Assembly: GCA_966185765.1 (NCBI GenBank)
Contig: CBIFVZ010000004.1
Location: 62,001 to 126,000 of the forward strand
DNA length: 64,000 nucleotides
Source: CBIFVZ01 sp966185765
GTDB lineage: Bacteria; Pseudomonadota; Gammaproteobacteria; Enterobacterales; Enterobacteriaceae
Direction: 5' to 3'
Shown here one piece after another: positions 1 to 8,732 of this stretch. How positions within the stretch are numbered: the stretch's first letter is position 1; every line of letters starts with the position of its first letter. The notes beneath the pieces were generated by a model. That model saw only the letters and a program-made list of their open reading frames with translations. It was not told the DNA's origin and ran no database searches. Position numbers and translations under genes: made by a program.

Positions 1-818
1 AAGGCGCTTTCACCACCGATTTGCATCAGCGCGGCGGCAAGCGTCCCTTTCTCTTTGAAGGCTTCAATACCGAACACGAACGACAGCGCAATACACAGGC
101 CGCCCGCGACCACCATCGGCAGCATGTAAGACACACCGGTCAGCAGGTGGCGATAGGCACCGCCGCCCTCTTTTTTGCTCTCCTGGCTTGCCTGCGCCTG
201 ACCAGAAGGCTGACAGACCGTAGCCTGCGCCAGCGCCTTATCAAACTCCTGCGCCGTTTTCTTTAGCGCAAGGCCCGTTGAGGTGCGGTACATCGGTTTA
301 CCGGCAAATTTTGCCAGGTCCACTTCAATGTCAGCCGCCACCAGCACCAGGTCGGCCTCTTCAATCTCCTGTGGCGTAATGGCATTGCCAGCCCCCACAG
401 AACCACGGGTTTCAACCTTCACCCACCAGCCACGCTTTTTAGCCTCGGTTTCAATCGCTTCTGCCGCCATAAAGGTGTGCGCTACACCCGTCGGGCACGC
501 GGTAACCGCGACAATACGTTTTGCACGTTCAACAGCTGCGGGCGCAGGGGCATGATACGGTTGCGCCTGACTTTTGGACTCACTCAAAAACTGTGCCGGG
601 TGCTGCACAGCACGATCGATATCACCGTGATAAACCAGCTTGCCGTCCAGCGCACTGTCTGCAGGCAATGCACCGCCTACAACAATGGCCAGTTCTGCGT
701 CATGCGGGTTATCGGTAAATGTGACACCCGCCTCACCAGCGGCACTGGCAAGCAGCGTTTTTACCAGATACGCACGTGCCTGCCCGCAGCCAGCGTCAAT
801 AATCAGCAGCGTTTTCAT
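1..818 (-). CDS. fruA: Fructose PTS permease EIIBC, N-terminal part (runs off window)
   Basis: FruA imports fructose across the inner membrane and phosphorylates it to fructose 1-phosphate, using phosphate passed on from FruB. The ATG is at 818 and about 272 codons are visible; the rest lies beyond the left edge. The protein starts MKTLLIIDAG (a degenerate EIIB' segment), then has the EIIB domain with the phosphorylatable Cys at about residue 108 in VAVTACPTGVAHT, and the start of the membrane EIIC domain (FGIEAFKEKGTLA). It is the third gene of fruB-fruK-fruA, 21 bases after the fruK stop, and should share the Cra-controlled promoter upstream of fruB. Confidence 0.95.
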   Translation of the reverse strand, partial: MKTLLIIDAGCGQARAYLVKTLLASAAGEAGVTFTDNPHDAELAIVVGGALPADSALDGKLVYHGDIDRAVQHPAQFLSESKSQAQPYHAPAPAAVERAKRIVAVTACPTGVAHTFMAAEAIETEAKKRGWWVKVETRGSVGAGNAITPQEIEEADLVLVAADIEVDLAKFAGKPMYRTSTGLALKKTAQEFDKALAQATVCQPSGQAQASQESKKEGGGAYRHLLTGVSYMLPMVVAGGLCIALSFVFGIEAFKEKGTLAAALMQIGGESA

Positions 819-839
819 TGGGGCTTCTCCCGACAGAAT

Positions 840-1775
840 TTAAAAGGGTTGTAAGCTGACGCGTGCCATCATGGCTGCCAGTTTAGTCCTGTCGGTTATC
901 CCGACATTGCTCTGGCTGACGGCCAGTGCAGCAACCGCTGTAGCAAGACGTAGCGTGTGCTCGCTGGATTCGCGCATCAGCAGGCCGTAAATCAGACCGC
1001 CCACCATCGAATCACCCGCGCCCACCGTACTGACTACTTCACAGGCTGGCGGTTTCGCTATCCACGCGCCGGAAGCGTTCACCCACAGCGCACCTTCTGC
1101 GCCAAGTGAAATCACCACGTGAGCGATGCCCTGCTCGCGCAACTGGTGCGCGGCGCTAACCACATCACCAATTTCCGGCAGCTTGCGACCAGCCCAGATT
1201 TCCAGTTCGCGCCGGTTTGGTTTCACCAGCCAGGGCGCGGCTTTCAGTCCGGCGACCAGCGCCTCACGACTGCTGTCAAAAATAATGCATGGACACTGGC
1301 TGCGCAGACGTACCATCCAGTCGGTAAAGGCATCCGGGCTAACGCCCGCAGGCAGGCTACCGCTCACACATACCATATCGAACTGACCCAGCCAGCTCAG
1401 GGAATCATTAACAAAACGCTCCCAGTCGCCCGGCGTGACGTCAAAGCCGGAGAAGTTCAGGTCCGTCACCTCGCCGTCTTTTTCGGTAAGCTTCACGTTA
1501 ATACGCGTGCGGCCCTGGACAACCTGGAAGCGGTTGGCAATACCCAGTTCGCTGAACAAATGCTGAAAGCCGTCCTGGTTATCTTTGCCCAGAAAACCGC
1601 CTACGGTGACATCGATGCCCAGGTCTTTCAGCACTTTGGCAACGTTAATGCCCTTACCAGCAGCATGCAGGCCGGTTGTACGTACCAGGTTAACTTCACC
1701 GCGCTCGATTTCTGGCGTGAATCCTACCAGGTCATAGGCCGGGTTAAGCGTAATGGTTGCAACGCGTCTGCTCAT
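840..1775 (-). CDS. fruK: 1-phosphofructokinase
   Basis: FruK phosphorylates fructose 1-phosphate with ATP to fructose 1,6-bisphosphate, the second step of fructose use. The 311-residue protein is a PfkB-family sugar kinase. The N-terminal ITLNPAYD and the glycine-rich GKGINVAKVL segment (residues 40-50) bind substrate, and the C-terminal GAGDS motif (252-256) carries the catalytic Asp255. Its ATG overlaps the fruB stop by four bases (ATGA), so translation is probably coupled. Length equals the usual 312 within one residue, and nothing looks damaged. Confidence 0.97.
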   Translation of the reverse strand: MSRRVATITLNPAYDLVGFTPEIERGEVNLVRTTGLHAAGKGINVAKVLKDLGIDVTVGGFLGKDNQDGFQHLFSELGIANRFQVVQGRTRINVKLTEKDGEVTDLNFSGFDVTPGDWERFVNDSLSWLGQFDMVCVSGSLPAGVSPDAFTDWMVRLRSQCPCIIFDSSREALVAGLKAAPWLVKPNRRELEIWAGRKLPEIGDVVSAAHQLREQGIAHVVISLGAEGALWVNASGAWIAKPPACEVVSTVGAGDSMVGGLIYGLLMRESSEHTLRLATAVAALAVSQSNVGITDRTKLAAMMARVSLQPF

Positions 1776-2911
1776 GCTACGTCCTCCCCCAGACCCGCCG
1801 CGATGGCCTCACCAATCTCTTTCAGCGCCTGTTCAGCATCGTCACCGCTGGCGGTAATACGCAAGCGATGGCCTTTTTTCACGCCCAGCGCGACCACTTT
1901 CATCAGGCTGCGGCCATTAGCCGGTTTGCCCGTTCCGTCAAGGTTCACCACGGTAATCTCACTTGTGAATTGCTTTATGGTATTGACCAGCATTGTGCCG
2001 GGACGGGCGTGCAGCCCGTGCTCGTTGCGGATAACAAATTCTGCGCTCAGGGCCTGCGGATTTTGCGGCGCATCGGCCTCACGCGTCAGGATATCCAGTA
2101 AGGTGATGCCATCTGCGTTCAGCAACTGTTCAGCTTTACGCTGCATCAGCAGGTCACTCAGGCGGCTTAGCACCTGTAACGGTGCGTCATCGGTGACGGA
2201 CACCGTCAGCAGCAGGGCTACCGGCTCGTTATTTACGTAAAACGGCGTCTGCGGGCGTGCGATAGCAACACCACTTGCCAGATTGCCTTCAGTGCTGTCG
2301 TTAAGCCAGATCCCCTGCCCCAGGCACAGCGGTGTCTGGCTGACGGTGCTACTGACAAACGCCGCATTCACTGCCCCGGCGGTGTTAAGCCTGCCTGCGT
2401 TCAACGCCTGCAACGTAACAAGATCGTTTGCCACAACATCGAGCGACAGCGTACTGGCGTCAAAAATCAGTCCGGCGGTCTGTTTTTCACCCATCAATAG
2501 CGCGCGCAGGGTTTCTGCATCCGGCGCGGTTTTAAGCTGTTCAGCAACCGCATCATCACTCAGAACATGAGTAAGCTGGCGCAGTAAACCAAGATGTTCA
2601 TCAGAACTGGCAGCGATACCGATAGCCACGTAGGCGGTTTGTCCGTCGCCCCAGCAAACGCCCTGCGGGAACTGAAATACCTGTACACCGGTTTTCAGCA
2701 CCTGGTCGCGGGTGTCGGTCGTGCCGTGTGGAATGGCGATGCCATTACCAAGAAAAGTGGATGTCTGCGTTTCGCGCGCCAGCATGCCATCGACGTAGCC
2801 TGGGGCCACGTTTCCTGCCTGCTCCAGCGCGTGGGCCACCAGGCGAATAGCCGCGTTTTTATCCGCAGCCTGCTGCGCGGGGTGGATATCCTTCACAGAT
2901 AACTGGAACAT
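1772..2911 (-). CDS. fruB: Fructose PTS diphosphoryl transfer protein (EIIA-FPr)
   Basis: FruB relays phosphate from Enzyme I to FruA. An EIIA domain at the N-terminus has the active His62 in AIPHGT, a middle linker domain follows, and a C-terminal HPr-like FPr domain has the phosphorylatable His301 in GLHARP. The reading frame is open upstream to 2995, but the start at 2911 (MFQLSVKDIH) matches the family, gives 379 residues, and has GGGAG about 9 bases upstream. It is the first gene of the fruBKA operon and is preceded by two Cra-type operators. Confidence 0.95.
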   Translation of the reverse strand: MFQLSVKDIHPAQQAADKNAAIRLVAHALEQAGNVAPGYVDGMLARETQTSTFLGNGIAIPHGTTDTRDQVLKTGVQVFQFPQGVCWGDGQTAYVAIGIAASSDEHLGLLRQLTHVLSDDAVAEQLKTAPDAETLRALLMGEKQTAGLIFDASTLSLDVVANDLVTLQALNAGRLNTAGAVNAAFVSSTVSQTPLCLGQGIWLNDSTEGNLASGVAIARPQTPFYVNNEPVALLLTVSVTDDAPLQVLSRLSDLLMQRKAEQLLNADGITLLDILTREADAPQNPQALSAEFVIRNEHGLHARPGTMLVNTIKQFTSEITVVNLDGTGKPANGRSLMKVVALGVKKGHRLRITASGDDAEQALKEIGEAIAAGLGEDVA

Positions 2912-2931
2912 GAGTGTTGTCTCCCGTCTGT

Positions 2932-3010
2932 AGAATCGTTTCAGCTTATACCGTCCGAAAAAGCCCGCAAAGCGCAGGCAAACTGGCCAAACCAAAGCTG
3001 AAACGTTTCA
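2932..3010 (-). promoter_or_regulatory. Cra (FruR) operator pair upstream of fruBKA
   Basis: A perfect palindrome TGAAACGTTTCA lies at 2999-3010, and a second near-match AGAATCGTTTCA at 2932-2943 sits about 20 bases before the fruB start. Both fit the known Cra consensus (TGAAWCGWTTCA), and the E. coli fru operon has two such operators. Cra is expected to repress the operon until fructose 1-phosphate accumulates. The function is inferred from consensus and position. Confidence 0.85.
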
Positions 3011-3458
3011 AGAAGTGTGTGAAATTTTGTCATTTTCCACAAGCTATCCCGTTAGAAACATCTCAAAAATTAGACCTTCAGCACATTTCAGCGCCAATCC
3101 GTCCGATACGGGCGAGGAATAACGGACTTTCCAGGCATCTATCAGCACAGCTTCAGCAACGGCCTCATCAACAGAAAATAAAGGAGGATGGCATACTGCA
3201 ATGTCTTGTTAGCACACGCTATCGCGCTGAGGGGTGAACAACGTCTTCCTGTGAAGCGTAGTCAACGCCCTCAACGGCATCCTTGCATGCCGGGGTGTCG
3301 TTTATGTTCAGGGTGTGATGCCCGGTCTTACCTCAAGCTACTCGCGAGGGCTGATATAACCGGGATAGCGCAGAGGCCTCCACGCTATCTGTAAGGGTTA
3401 GAAACTATTGCGATAAACCGTGAGGGGGGGTGTGCGATGTCCGGGGAATAAGGACAGC
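3011..3458. other. Non-coding stretch between fruB promoter and yeiW
   Basis: In E. coli setB lies here, but no SetB-like or other recognisable coding sequence is present. Short open frames such as 3188-3394 have no family resemblance. The first 60 bases are AT-rich and may hold the fru promoter. No strong terminator hairpin was seen. Confidence 0.5.
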
Positions 3459-3713
3459 TTAAGGCGCCGTCTGCGCTTCAAGATGAATCAGATACGTCAT
3501 CGCCTGCTGACGACTGGCACCACACATCTCAAACGAAGGCTGAAGCCCGGCACACACCTGCGGGCGCAGCGGCGAGGCAAACAGTTTGCAACGTTGATGT
3601 TCATCAAGTTGAACACAGGGCGTGTTCGCGGGTTTGCCCTGTGGCATACCCGGAATGGGGCTGGAAATAGACGGCGCCGTGCAGCAGGCACCACAGTCGG
3701 GGCGACATTGCAT
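3459..3713 (-). CDS. yeiW: YeiW-type cysteine-cluster protein (UPF0153/YkgJ-like)
   Basis: A small 84-residue protein of unknown role, recognised by its cysteine cluster at the N-terminus (CRPDCGACC, residues 3-11) and further cysteines at about 33, 42, 54 and 64, the pattern of the YkgJ/UPF0153 family, probably binding zinc or an iron-sulfur cluster. The open frame runs back to 3899, but the ATG at 3713 (MQCRPDCGACC) gives the family start and length. It is divergent from yeiP, as in E. coli. The family assignment is firm; the function is not known. Confidence 0.88.
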   Translation of the reverse strand: MQCRPDCGACCTAPSISSPIPGMPQGKPANTPCVQLDEHQRCKLFASPLRPQVCAGLQPSFEMCGASRQQAMTYLIHLEAQTAP

Positions 3714-3876
3714 AACGCATTCTCCGGGGGGTGGCAACGCGGACTCTATCAGTCTGCCCCACGCCTTACCAGCGGATTTACTGGCGCCTGCCGTCGTGTG
3801 GGAAAATACTTGCCTGCGCGCCGCCTCGCGAGTACCTTGACGCGATATTTTTCCCCTATTCGTACAGGACTTCCCA

Positions 3877-4449
3877 ATGCCAAGAGCTAACGAAATCAAG
3901 CGCGGTATGGCTATTAATTACAACGGCAAGCTGCTGCTGGTAAAAGATATCGACATTCAGGCACCAAGCGCCCGTGGCGCAGCCACGCTGTATAAAATGC
4001 GTTTTTCCGACGTGCGTACAGGTCTGAAGGTGGAAGAGCGCTTTAAAGGTGACGATATCCTGGACACCATCCAGCTTTCACGCCGGGCCGTGACGTTCTC
4101 GTATATCGACGGCAACGAATATGTATTCATGGATGATGAAGACTACACGCCGTATACCTTTACCCACGAGCAGATTGCTGATGAATTGCAGTTTATTCCC
4201 GAAGGTGGCATGCCCGGCATCCAGGTACTGACGTGGGACGGGCAGCTGCTGGCGCTTGAACTGCCGCAGACGGTTGATCTGGAAATAACCGAGACCGCAC
4301 CGGGTATTAAAGGTGCTTCTGCCAGCTCGCGCACCAAGCCCGCCACGTTGTCTACCGGGCTGGTGATTCAGGTGCCAGAATATCTGGTGTCTGGTGAGAA
4401 AATTCGCGTTCACATTGCCGAGCGTCGCTATATGGGTCGCGCCGACTGA
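3877..4449 (+). CDS. yeiP: Elongation factor P-like protein YeiP (EfpL)
   Basis: This paralogue of elongation factor P acts at the ribosome and helps translation through difficult sequences such as proline stretches. The 190-residue protein has the three beta-barrel EF-P layout. The tip loop carries Arg33 (APSARGAA) rather than the lysine that is lysylated in EF-P, which is typical of the EfpL subgroup. The N-terminus MPRANEIKRG matches E. coli YeiP. It is transcribed alone and ends at a strong hairpin at 4465-4498, facing the phosphatase gene. Confidence 0.96.
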   Translation: MPRANEIKRGMAINYNGKLLLVKDIDIQAPSARGAATLYKMRFSDVRTGLKVEERFKGDDILDTIQLSRRAVTFSYIDGNEYVFMDDEDYTPYTFTHEQIADELQFIPEGGMPGIQVLTWDGQLLALELPQTVDLEITETAPGIKGASASSRTKPATLSTGLVIQVPEYLVSGEKIRVHIAERRYMGRAD

Positions 4450-4464
4450 TTTGGCAACGCCATG

Positions 4465-4498
4465 CAATAAGGCCACAGCAATGGCTGCGGCCTTATTG
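4465..4498. terminator. Hairpin terminator between yeiP and acid phosphatase gene
   Basis: A 10-bp perfect stem, CAATAAGGCC (4465-4474) and GGCCTTATTG (4489-4498), with a partly paired loop. It begins 15 bases after the yeiP stop, between two convergent genes. Because the stem ends are A/T-rich, it can supply a U-tract in either direction, so it is probably bidirectional. Confidence 0.75.
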
Positions 4499-4553
4499 CG
4501 TATACCCGCAGGTATAGAGCTTAAGGAAGCGGGGACTTAATTAGACCCCGGCG

Positions 4554-5303
4554 TTATTTCGCCAGACGTGCAAATTCATCTTTCGCCTTTTGCAATTGCT
4601 TTTGAAACTCCGCGTTGGAATGCAACGTCGCGACAGTTGCGGCGGCAACAACGCGCGCGGCGTCAATGTCACTTTGCCAGTGATATCCACATATCACCCG
4701 ACTTTGTCCTAACTCATAACCACGCTTGAAAATCGTGTCCTGACGCGCTGGGTTGATTTCTGCCAGTACTAGCGCTGAAGCCCAACCGATGGACGTATGC
4801 CCCGACGGATAGGAACCATTGGTTGACAGCTTGTCCTGCTCTTTAGTGTTACAGGTCGGTACGTTATAAAACGCAAATGGCCTGATACGCATGTATTTCA
4901 CTTTTGCGCTGCGTGTTGCCAAATCGCCCGCATCTTCAATCATATTCGTCAGCAGCTTATAGATTTCTGGCGCGTCTTTCGCGTTAATGGGATAGCCAAA
5001 TGCCGTGGAGAACGCGTTGGCAATACCGCCTGCCGCGAGATTAGCATCTTCTACCGCCTGTTTCCCACGCTCGGTATTTCTCAGAAGACGCCCTTTTTCA
5101 TACATAGCCTGGTCATTTAAAAATAAAATACTGCCCGGCTCTGGCGGTGGCGGCAACAACGCCAGGCTGTCTACAGCTTGCTCATTTTTAAGATAATATT
5201 GATCGGGTGTGGTGGTGACATCATTTCCCGGCGGCAACAGTGCCAACGCATTAAAAGAGATAAAAAGTGAAAGACATGAAAGTGCTATTTTCGTTTTGAT
5301 CAT
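4554..5303 (-). CDS. Class A non-specific acid phosphatase (PhoN/PhoC type), secreted
   Basis: A periplasmic phosphomonoesterase that should hydrolyse a wide range of organic phosphates at acid pH. The 249-residue precursor has a Sec signal peptide (MIKTKIALSCLSLFISFNALA, cleavage after about residue 21). It carries all three parts of the class A signature: K134-x6-R141P, P166SGH169, and R202-x5-H208-x3-D212. These residues belong to the PAP2-like catalytic core. The ATG at 5303 has GGGA about 8 bases upstream. E. coli K-12 has no such gene between yeiP and yeiR. PhoN versus PhoC naming cannot be settled from sequence alone. Confidence 0.92.
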   Translation of the reverse strand: MIKTKIALSCLSLFISFNALALLPPGNDVTTTPDQYYLKNEQAVDSLALLPPPPEPGSILFLNDQAMYEKGRLLRNTERGKQAVEDANLAAGGIANAFSTAFGYPINAKDAPEIYKLLTNMIEDAGDLATRSAKVKYMRIRPFAFYNVPTCNTKEQDKLSTNGSYPSGHTSIGWASALVLAEINPARQDTIFKRGYELGQSRVICGYHWQSDIDAARVVAAATVATLHSNAEFQKQLQKAKDEFARLAK

Positions 5304-5832
5304 GATGATTTCCCTATGTGGTGATATAAGACCCTTGTACTTTAAGCGGTCCGCAGAACGTACATTACGCGAACAGCGATGGCGCGTCTCGCTTATCGCC
5401 AGGCTCCAGGCCTCACTATTTTCATGCAGTACCCTATTTCACTGCCTGCATCGCCAATATGGTGCAAATCAGCGCTGACCATTTTGCTCATCAGTGCGAT
5501 TTGTTGATGTCTGGCCCTCCCTGAACTGAACCCATCCTCGTTCCGTTTTCATAGCTCTATACGCCAGGTACAGCACTTTTACCAGGTGATGCCCGCCCGT
5601 AGCGTAAGCAGGAATCGCTACAGTGTCTGTATTCCTGGCTCATCGGTGTGAACAAACACGTTTGTCTTAGTCATAACGCATAAATGTTCAGGAGATAAGG
5701 CGTGAATGACTCACAAGTCTGTTACGCTCCTCTCGTTATCAGGAACCTGTACTTCGCTTTCGCCCTTCTCTTTTGTCGCCGTTTTCGCCAGGATAATGCT
5801 CCTCTTTATTTAGCTTTTGGGTGAGAGCGCCT
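5304..5832. other. Intergenic region between acid phosphatase gene and yeiR
   Basis: About 530 bases separating divergent genes. It must hold the promoters of the phosphatase and of yeiR. I see no coding sequence with family resemblance. The only structure noted is a 7-bp inverted repeat, CAGGAAT 5609-5615 with ATTCCTG 5631-5637. No insertion sequence ends are visible. Confidence 0.5.
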
Positions 5833-6813
5833 GTGACTAAAACGAATCTGATAACCGGTTTTCTCGGCAGCGGTAAAACCACCACCATCCTGCACCTGCT
5901 GGCTAACAAACCCGCTAACGAAAAATGGGCGGTTCTGGTCAATGAATTCGGCGAAGTTGGCATTGACGGTTCGCTGATGGCAGACAGCGGCGCACTGCTT
6001 AAAGAAATTCCCGGTGGCTGCATGTGTTGTGTGAACGGCCTGCCGATGCAGGTGGGTCTCAACACGCTGCTGCGCCAGGGCAAACCGGACAGGCTGTTGA
6101 TTGAACCTACTGGCCTGGGCCACCCAAAACAGATCCTTGATATGCTGACCGCAGCAGTTTATGAACCCTGGATAACGTTATGCGCAACACTCACCCTGCT
6201 TGACGCACGCCAACTCACCGACGCGCGTTACCTTAACGACGAAAACTTCCGCGACCAGCTGGCAGCGGCAGATATTATTGTACTTAACAAAGCCGACAGG
6301 CAGGATGAAGCCAGTCAGGCGGCGCTGACGCAGTGGCTTGAGGCAAACCTGGACGGTCGCGAGACCGTGACCGCCCGCCACGGACAGATTGATGTCTCCC
6401 TGCTCGATAAGCCGCGCAACAATCTGCGCGCACTCAATGAAAGTGCCGCCCACCGCCATGCACATGGCCCCAAAAGTGGGCTGGGGGCGCTGAGTTTGCC
6501 CGACCACCAGCGCTGGCGGCGCAGCCTCAACAGCGGCCAGGGTTATCACGCCTGCGGCTGGATTTTTGACGCCGATACCTGTTTTGACACCATTGGTCTA
6601 CTGGAATGGGCACGGCTCGCACCTGTGGACCGGGTAAAAGGTGTGCTGCGAATTCCTGAAGGGCTGGTACGTATCAACCGTCAGGGCAGTGATTTCCATA
6701 TTGAAACCCAGTCAAACACCCCACCTCCGGACAGCCGAATTGAGGTTATTCACCCGGCAGAGTGTGACTGGAATAGGTTACAAAAAGAGTTGTTGAATTT
6801 ACGTTTATCATGA
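5833..6813 (+). CDS. yeiR: Zinc-binding GTPase metallochaperone YeiR (COG0523)
   Basis: A CobW/COG0523-family GTPase thought to deliver zinc to client proteins. Visible are Walker A GFLGSGKT (residues 9-16), the metal-binding GGCMCC motif with Cys63, Cys65 and Cys66, the NKxD-type NKADR guanine motif, and a C-terminal CobW_C domain. A His-rich segment (AAHRHAHG) lies between the two domains. I chose the GTG at 5833, giving VTKTNLITGF and 326 residues, because it aligns with E. coli YeiR and has GGTGAG 8 bases upstream; the GTG at 5821 lies inside that ribosome-binding site. Followed 48 bases later by lpxT. Confidence 0.93.
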   Translation: MTKTNLITGFLGSGKTTTILHLLANKPANEKWAVLVNEFGEVGIDGSLMADSGALLKEIPGGCMCCVNGLPMQVGLNTLLRQGKPDRLLIEPTGLGHPKQILDMLTAAVYEPWITLCATLTLLDARQLTDARYLNDENFRDQLAAADIIVLNKADRQDEASQAALTQWLEANLDGRETVTARHGQIDVSLLDKPRNNLRALNESAAHRHAHGPKSGLGALSLPDHQRWRRSLNSGQGYHACGWIFDADTCFDTIGLLEWARLAPVDRVKGVLRIPEGLVRINRQGSDFHIETQSNTPPPDSRIEVIHPAECDWNRLQKELLNLRLS

Positions 6814-6861
6814 GAGGTCTATTGTTACGTATTCATACGTTTTTTGTTAACTGAGGACATT

Positions 6862-7575
6862 ATGACGCGCTCACGCCTGACGCTGATACTGCTGTTTAAT
6901 TTTTTGGGCATTGCGCTGTTTCTCTCCTGGTATCTGCCACCCGATCATAGCGTCTGGGCGCCGGTTGACGAAGGTCTATTCCGCTTTTTTAATCAACGCC
7001 TTGCAACCAGCACACCTTTTTTATGGTTTGTTGCGATTACGAACAACCGCGCGTTCGACGTGTGCTCCCTGCTGTGCATGGGACTGCTGATGCTATGGTT
7101 CTGGTGGCACACTACGCCGCAAGGCAAACGCCGCATTGTGATTATGGGTGTGGTGATGCTGCTGTGCGCTATTGTGCTCAACCAGGCCGGGCACTGCCTG
7201 CCGGTGGTACGCCCCAGCCCAACCCTTACGTTCAGTGATATTAACCGGGTGAGTGAGTTGCTCAATATTCCAACCAAAGATGCATCGCGCGACAGTTATC
7301 CCGGTGACCACGGGATGATGCTGCTTATCTTCACTGGCTTCATGCTGCGTTATTTTGGCAAGAGTGCTTTTATTATTGCGCTGGCGATTTTTGTTATTTT
7401 CTCCCTGCCACGTATGATGATTGGCGCACACTGGTTTACGGACGTCTTTAACGGCTCATTGTCCATTGTGCTGGTAGGGTTACCCTGGATATTAATGACA
7501 CCCTTGAGCGATAAGTTGATTAACAGATTTAATCGCACATTACCCGGCAAATACAAACAAACAACCAACAATTAA
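6862..7575 (+). CDS. lpxT: Lipid A 1-diphosphate synthase LpxT
   Basis: LpxT is an inner-membrane PAP2 phosphotransferase that moves a phosphate from undecaprenyl diphosphate to the 1-position of lipid A on the periplasmic side. The 237-residue protein has about six membrane segments and the phosphatase motifs VVRPSPT, YPGDHG, and RMMIGAHWFTD with the catalytic His/Asp. The family carries PGDHG where other PAP2 enzymes have PSGH. The ATG at 6862 has TGAGGA just upstream and gives the E. coli length; an upstream TTG at 6844 in the same frame is less likely. It ends at the hairpin at 7581-7620. Confidence 0.95.
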   Translation: MTRSRLTLILLFNFLGIALFLSWYLPPDHSVWAPVDEGLFRFFNQRLATSTPFLWFVAITNNRAFDVCSLLCMGLLMLWFWWHTTPQGKRRIVIMGVVMLLCAIVLNQAGHCLPVVRPSPTLTFSDINRVSELLNIPTKDASRDSYPGDHGMMLLIFTGFMLRYFGKSAFIIALAIFVIFSLPRMMIGAHWFTDVFNGSLSIVLVGLPWILMTPLSDKLINRFNRTLPGKYKQTTNN

Positions 7576-7580
7576 TTAAC

Positions 7581-7620
7581 AATAAAGCCGGTAATGCCGC
7601 ATTAATGTTCCGGCTTTATT
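7581..7620 (+). terminator. Terminator after lpxT
   Basis: An 11-bp inverted repeat, AATAAAGCCGG (7581-7591) and CCGGCTTTATT (7610-7620), begins 6 bases after the lpxT stop. The stem has a GC core and ends in TTTATT, a usual intrinsic terminator form. Confidence 0.8.
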
Positions 7621-7973
7621 TGATCTGAAACATATCATTATCTAAACATGTACGCCGTTCTTCACAAAGCCAGCCCCCGAGTGGTTAACATTTAACCAAA
7701 TCCCATTGATATTTGCTCACATTTTGTCTTAAGCAATCACAATTTCTAATAAAGAATTTGCCTAAAAGTGCTCGCCATCATCGGGGCTATAAGGTACTCT
7801 TTACGACGTTTGACGCGCTTTTCGCGCTAAGACATCCGAATTCAAAAATGTGCGTCAGCCCACACTTTTGAATTTACGGAATTGTCTCAAAACGTGGGTG
7901 TATTATTCTCAAACACGTTTGGCATTTTGATAACGATATTCGTCGTTAAGGACATCAAGGGATAATAAACGCA
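7621..7973 (+). promoter_or_regulatory. Long mepS upstream region with a large hairpin
   Basis: About 350 bases of AT-rich DNA precede mepS. The main feature is a 14-bp stem with one mismatch, AATTCAAAAATGTG (7839-7852) and CACACTTTTGAATT (7861-7874), around an 8-base loop. A further TCCG/CGGA pair (7835-7838 and 7877-7880) extends it with a two-base bulge. No T-run follows, so it does not look like a terminator; a structured mRNA leader or an operator is more likely. The hairpin ends about 93 bases before the mepS ATG. Confidence 0.55.
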
Positions 7974-8543
7974 ATGGTCAAGTCTCAACCTATTTTGAGA
8001 TACATTTTACGTGCGCTGCCCGCAGTAGTAATGGCAGCAGCGCTCTCAGCCTGTAGTTCAACCAATACCGCTAATAATGCCCGCCCTGAAGTGTATGGCT
8101 CTGGCAACAACGGTGATTTTTTACTCCAGGCATCTCAGGACGAATTTGAAAAGATGGTGCAGAATCTGGATATCAAATCCAGGCTTATGGACCAATATGC
8201 CAGCTGGAAAGGTGTACGCTATCGTCTCGGCGGCAGCACCAAAAGTGGCATTGACTGTTCAGCATTCGTACAACGCACCTTCCGTGAACAATTCGGGCTT
8301 GAACTCCCCCGCTCTACCAGCGAGCAGCAGTCTTCCGGTGAATTTGTTACCCGCGGTAAATTACGCACAGGTGATTTGGTTCTCTTCCGTGCAGGCTCCA
8401 CGGGTCGCCATGTTGGTATCTATATCGGAAACAACCAGTTCGTCCACGCGTCCACCAGCAGCGGCGTAATGATTTCAAATCTCACTGAACCGTACTGGAA
8501 CAAGCGCTACAACTCGGCACGCCGGGTTCTGGATCGCTCTTAA
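7974..8543 (+). CDS. mepS: Murein DD-endopeptidase MepS (Spr), lipoprotein
   Basis: MepS cleaves D-Ala-mDAP crosslinks in peptidoglycan so that new strands can be inserted; in E. coli it is an outer-membrane lipoprotein degraded by Prc-NlpI. The 189-residue precursor has a lipoprotein signal with lipobox LSAC (Cys27). It has an NlpC/P60 domain with the catalytic triad Cys95 (GIDCSAF), His146 (GRHVGIY) and His158 (FVHAST). The start MVKSQPILRYILR is identical to E. coli Spr. It is a single-gene unit with a strong terminator at 8581-8607. Confidence 0.97.
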   Translation: MVKSQPILRYILRALPAVVMAAALSACSSTNTANNARPEVYGSGNNGDFLLQASQDEFEKMVQNLDIKSRLMDQYASWKGVRYRLGGSTKSGIDCSAFVQRTFREQFGLELPRSTSEQQSSGEFVTRGKLRTGDLVLFRAGSTGRHVGIYIGNNQFVHASTSSGVMISNLTEPYWNKRYNSARRVLDRS

Positions 8544-8580
8544 TACCGTTGTAATCCCTTTGATATTTCATGGATGAACA

Positions 8581-8607
8581 AAAAAACGCTGCCAGGCAGC
8601 GTTTTTT
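8581..8607 (+). terminator. Intrinsic terminator after mepS
   Basis: An A-run, a 7-bp GC-rich stem (CGCTGCC/GGCAGCG) around a very small loop, and a run of six T: a canonical intrinsic terminator 38 bases after the mepS stop. Confidence 0.92.
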
Positions 8608-8732
8608 ATTGCCTCTGTTTACGTAAATCCCTGATAACAAAATAACGCCTCACCCTTTTTTAACCAGGTTATAGTTTGTGACAGCAAGACGTTTTACATC
8701 CCGGTTTCCAGGCAAGGCGAATCTTAATCACG

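Noticed and set aside
1119..2240. A 373-codon open frame on the plus strand
   Set aside because: It lies opposite fruK and fruB, which are certain genes, and its product has no domain pattern.
3010..3040. A possible CRP site upstream of fruB
   Set aside because: Only one half-site (TGTGA) fits; the second half is too weak.
3344..3357. GCGAGGGCTGATAT shared with 33384-33397, a possible dispersed repeat
   Set aside because: A 14-base match is expected by chance several times in 64 kb, and the flanks align poorly.
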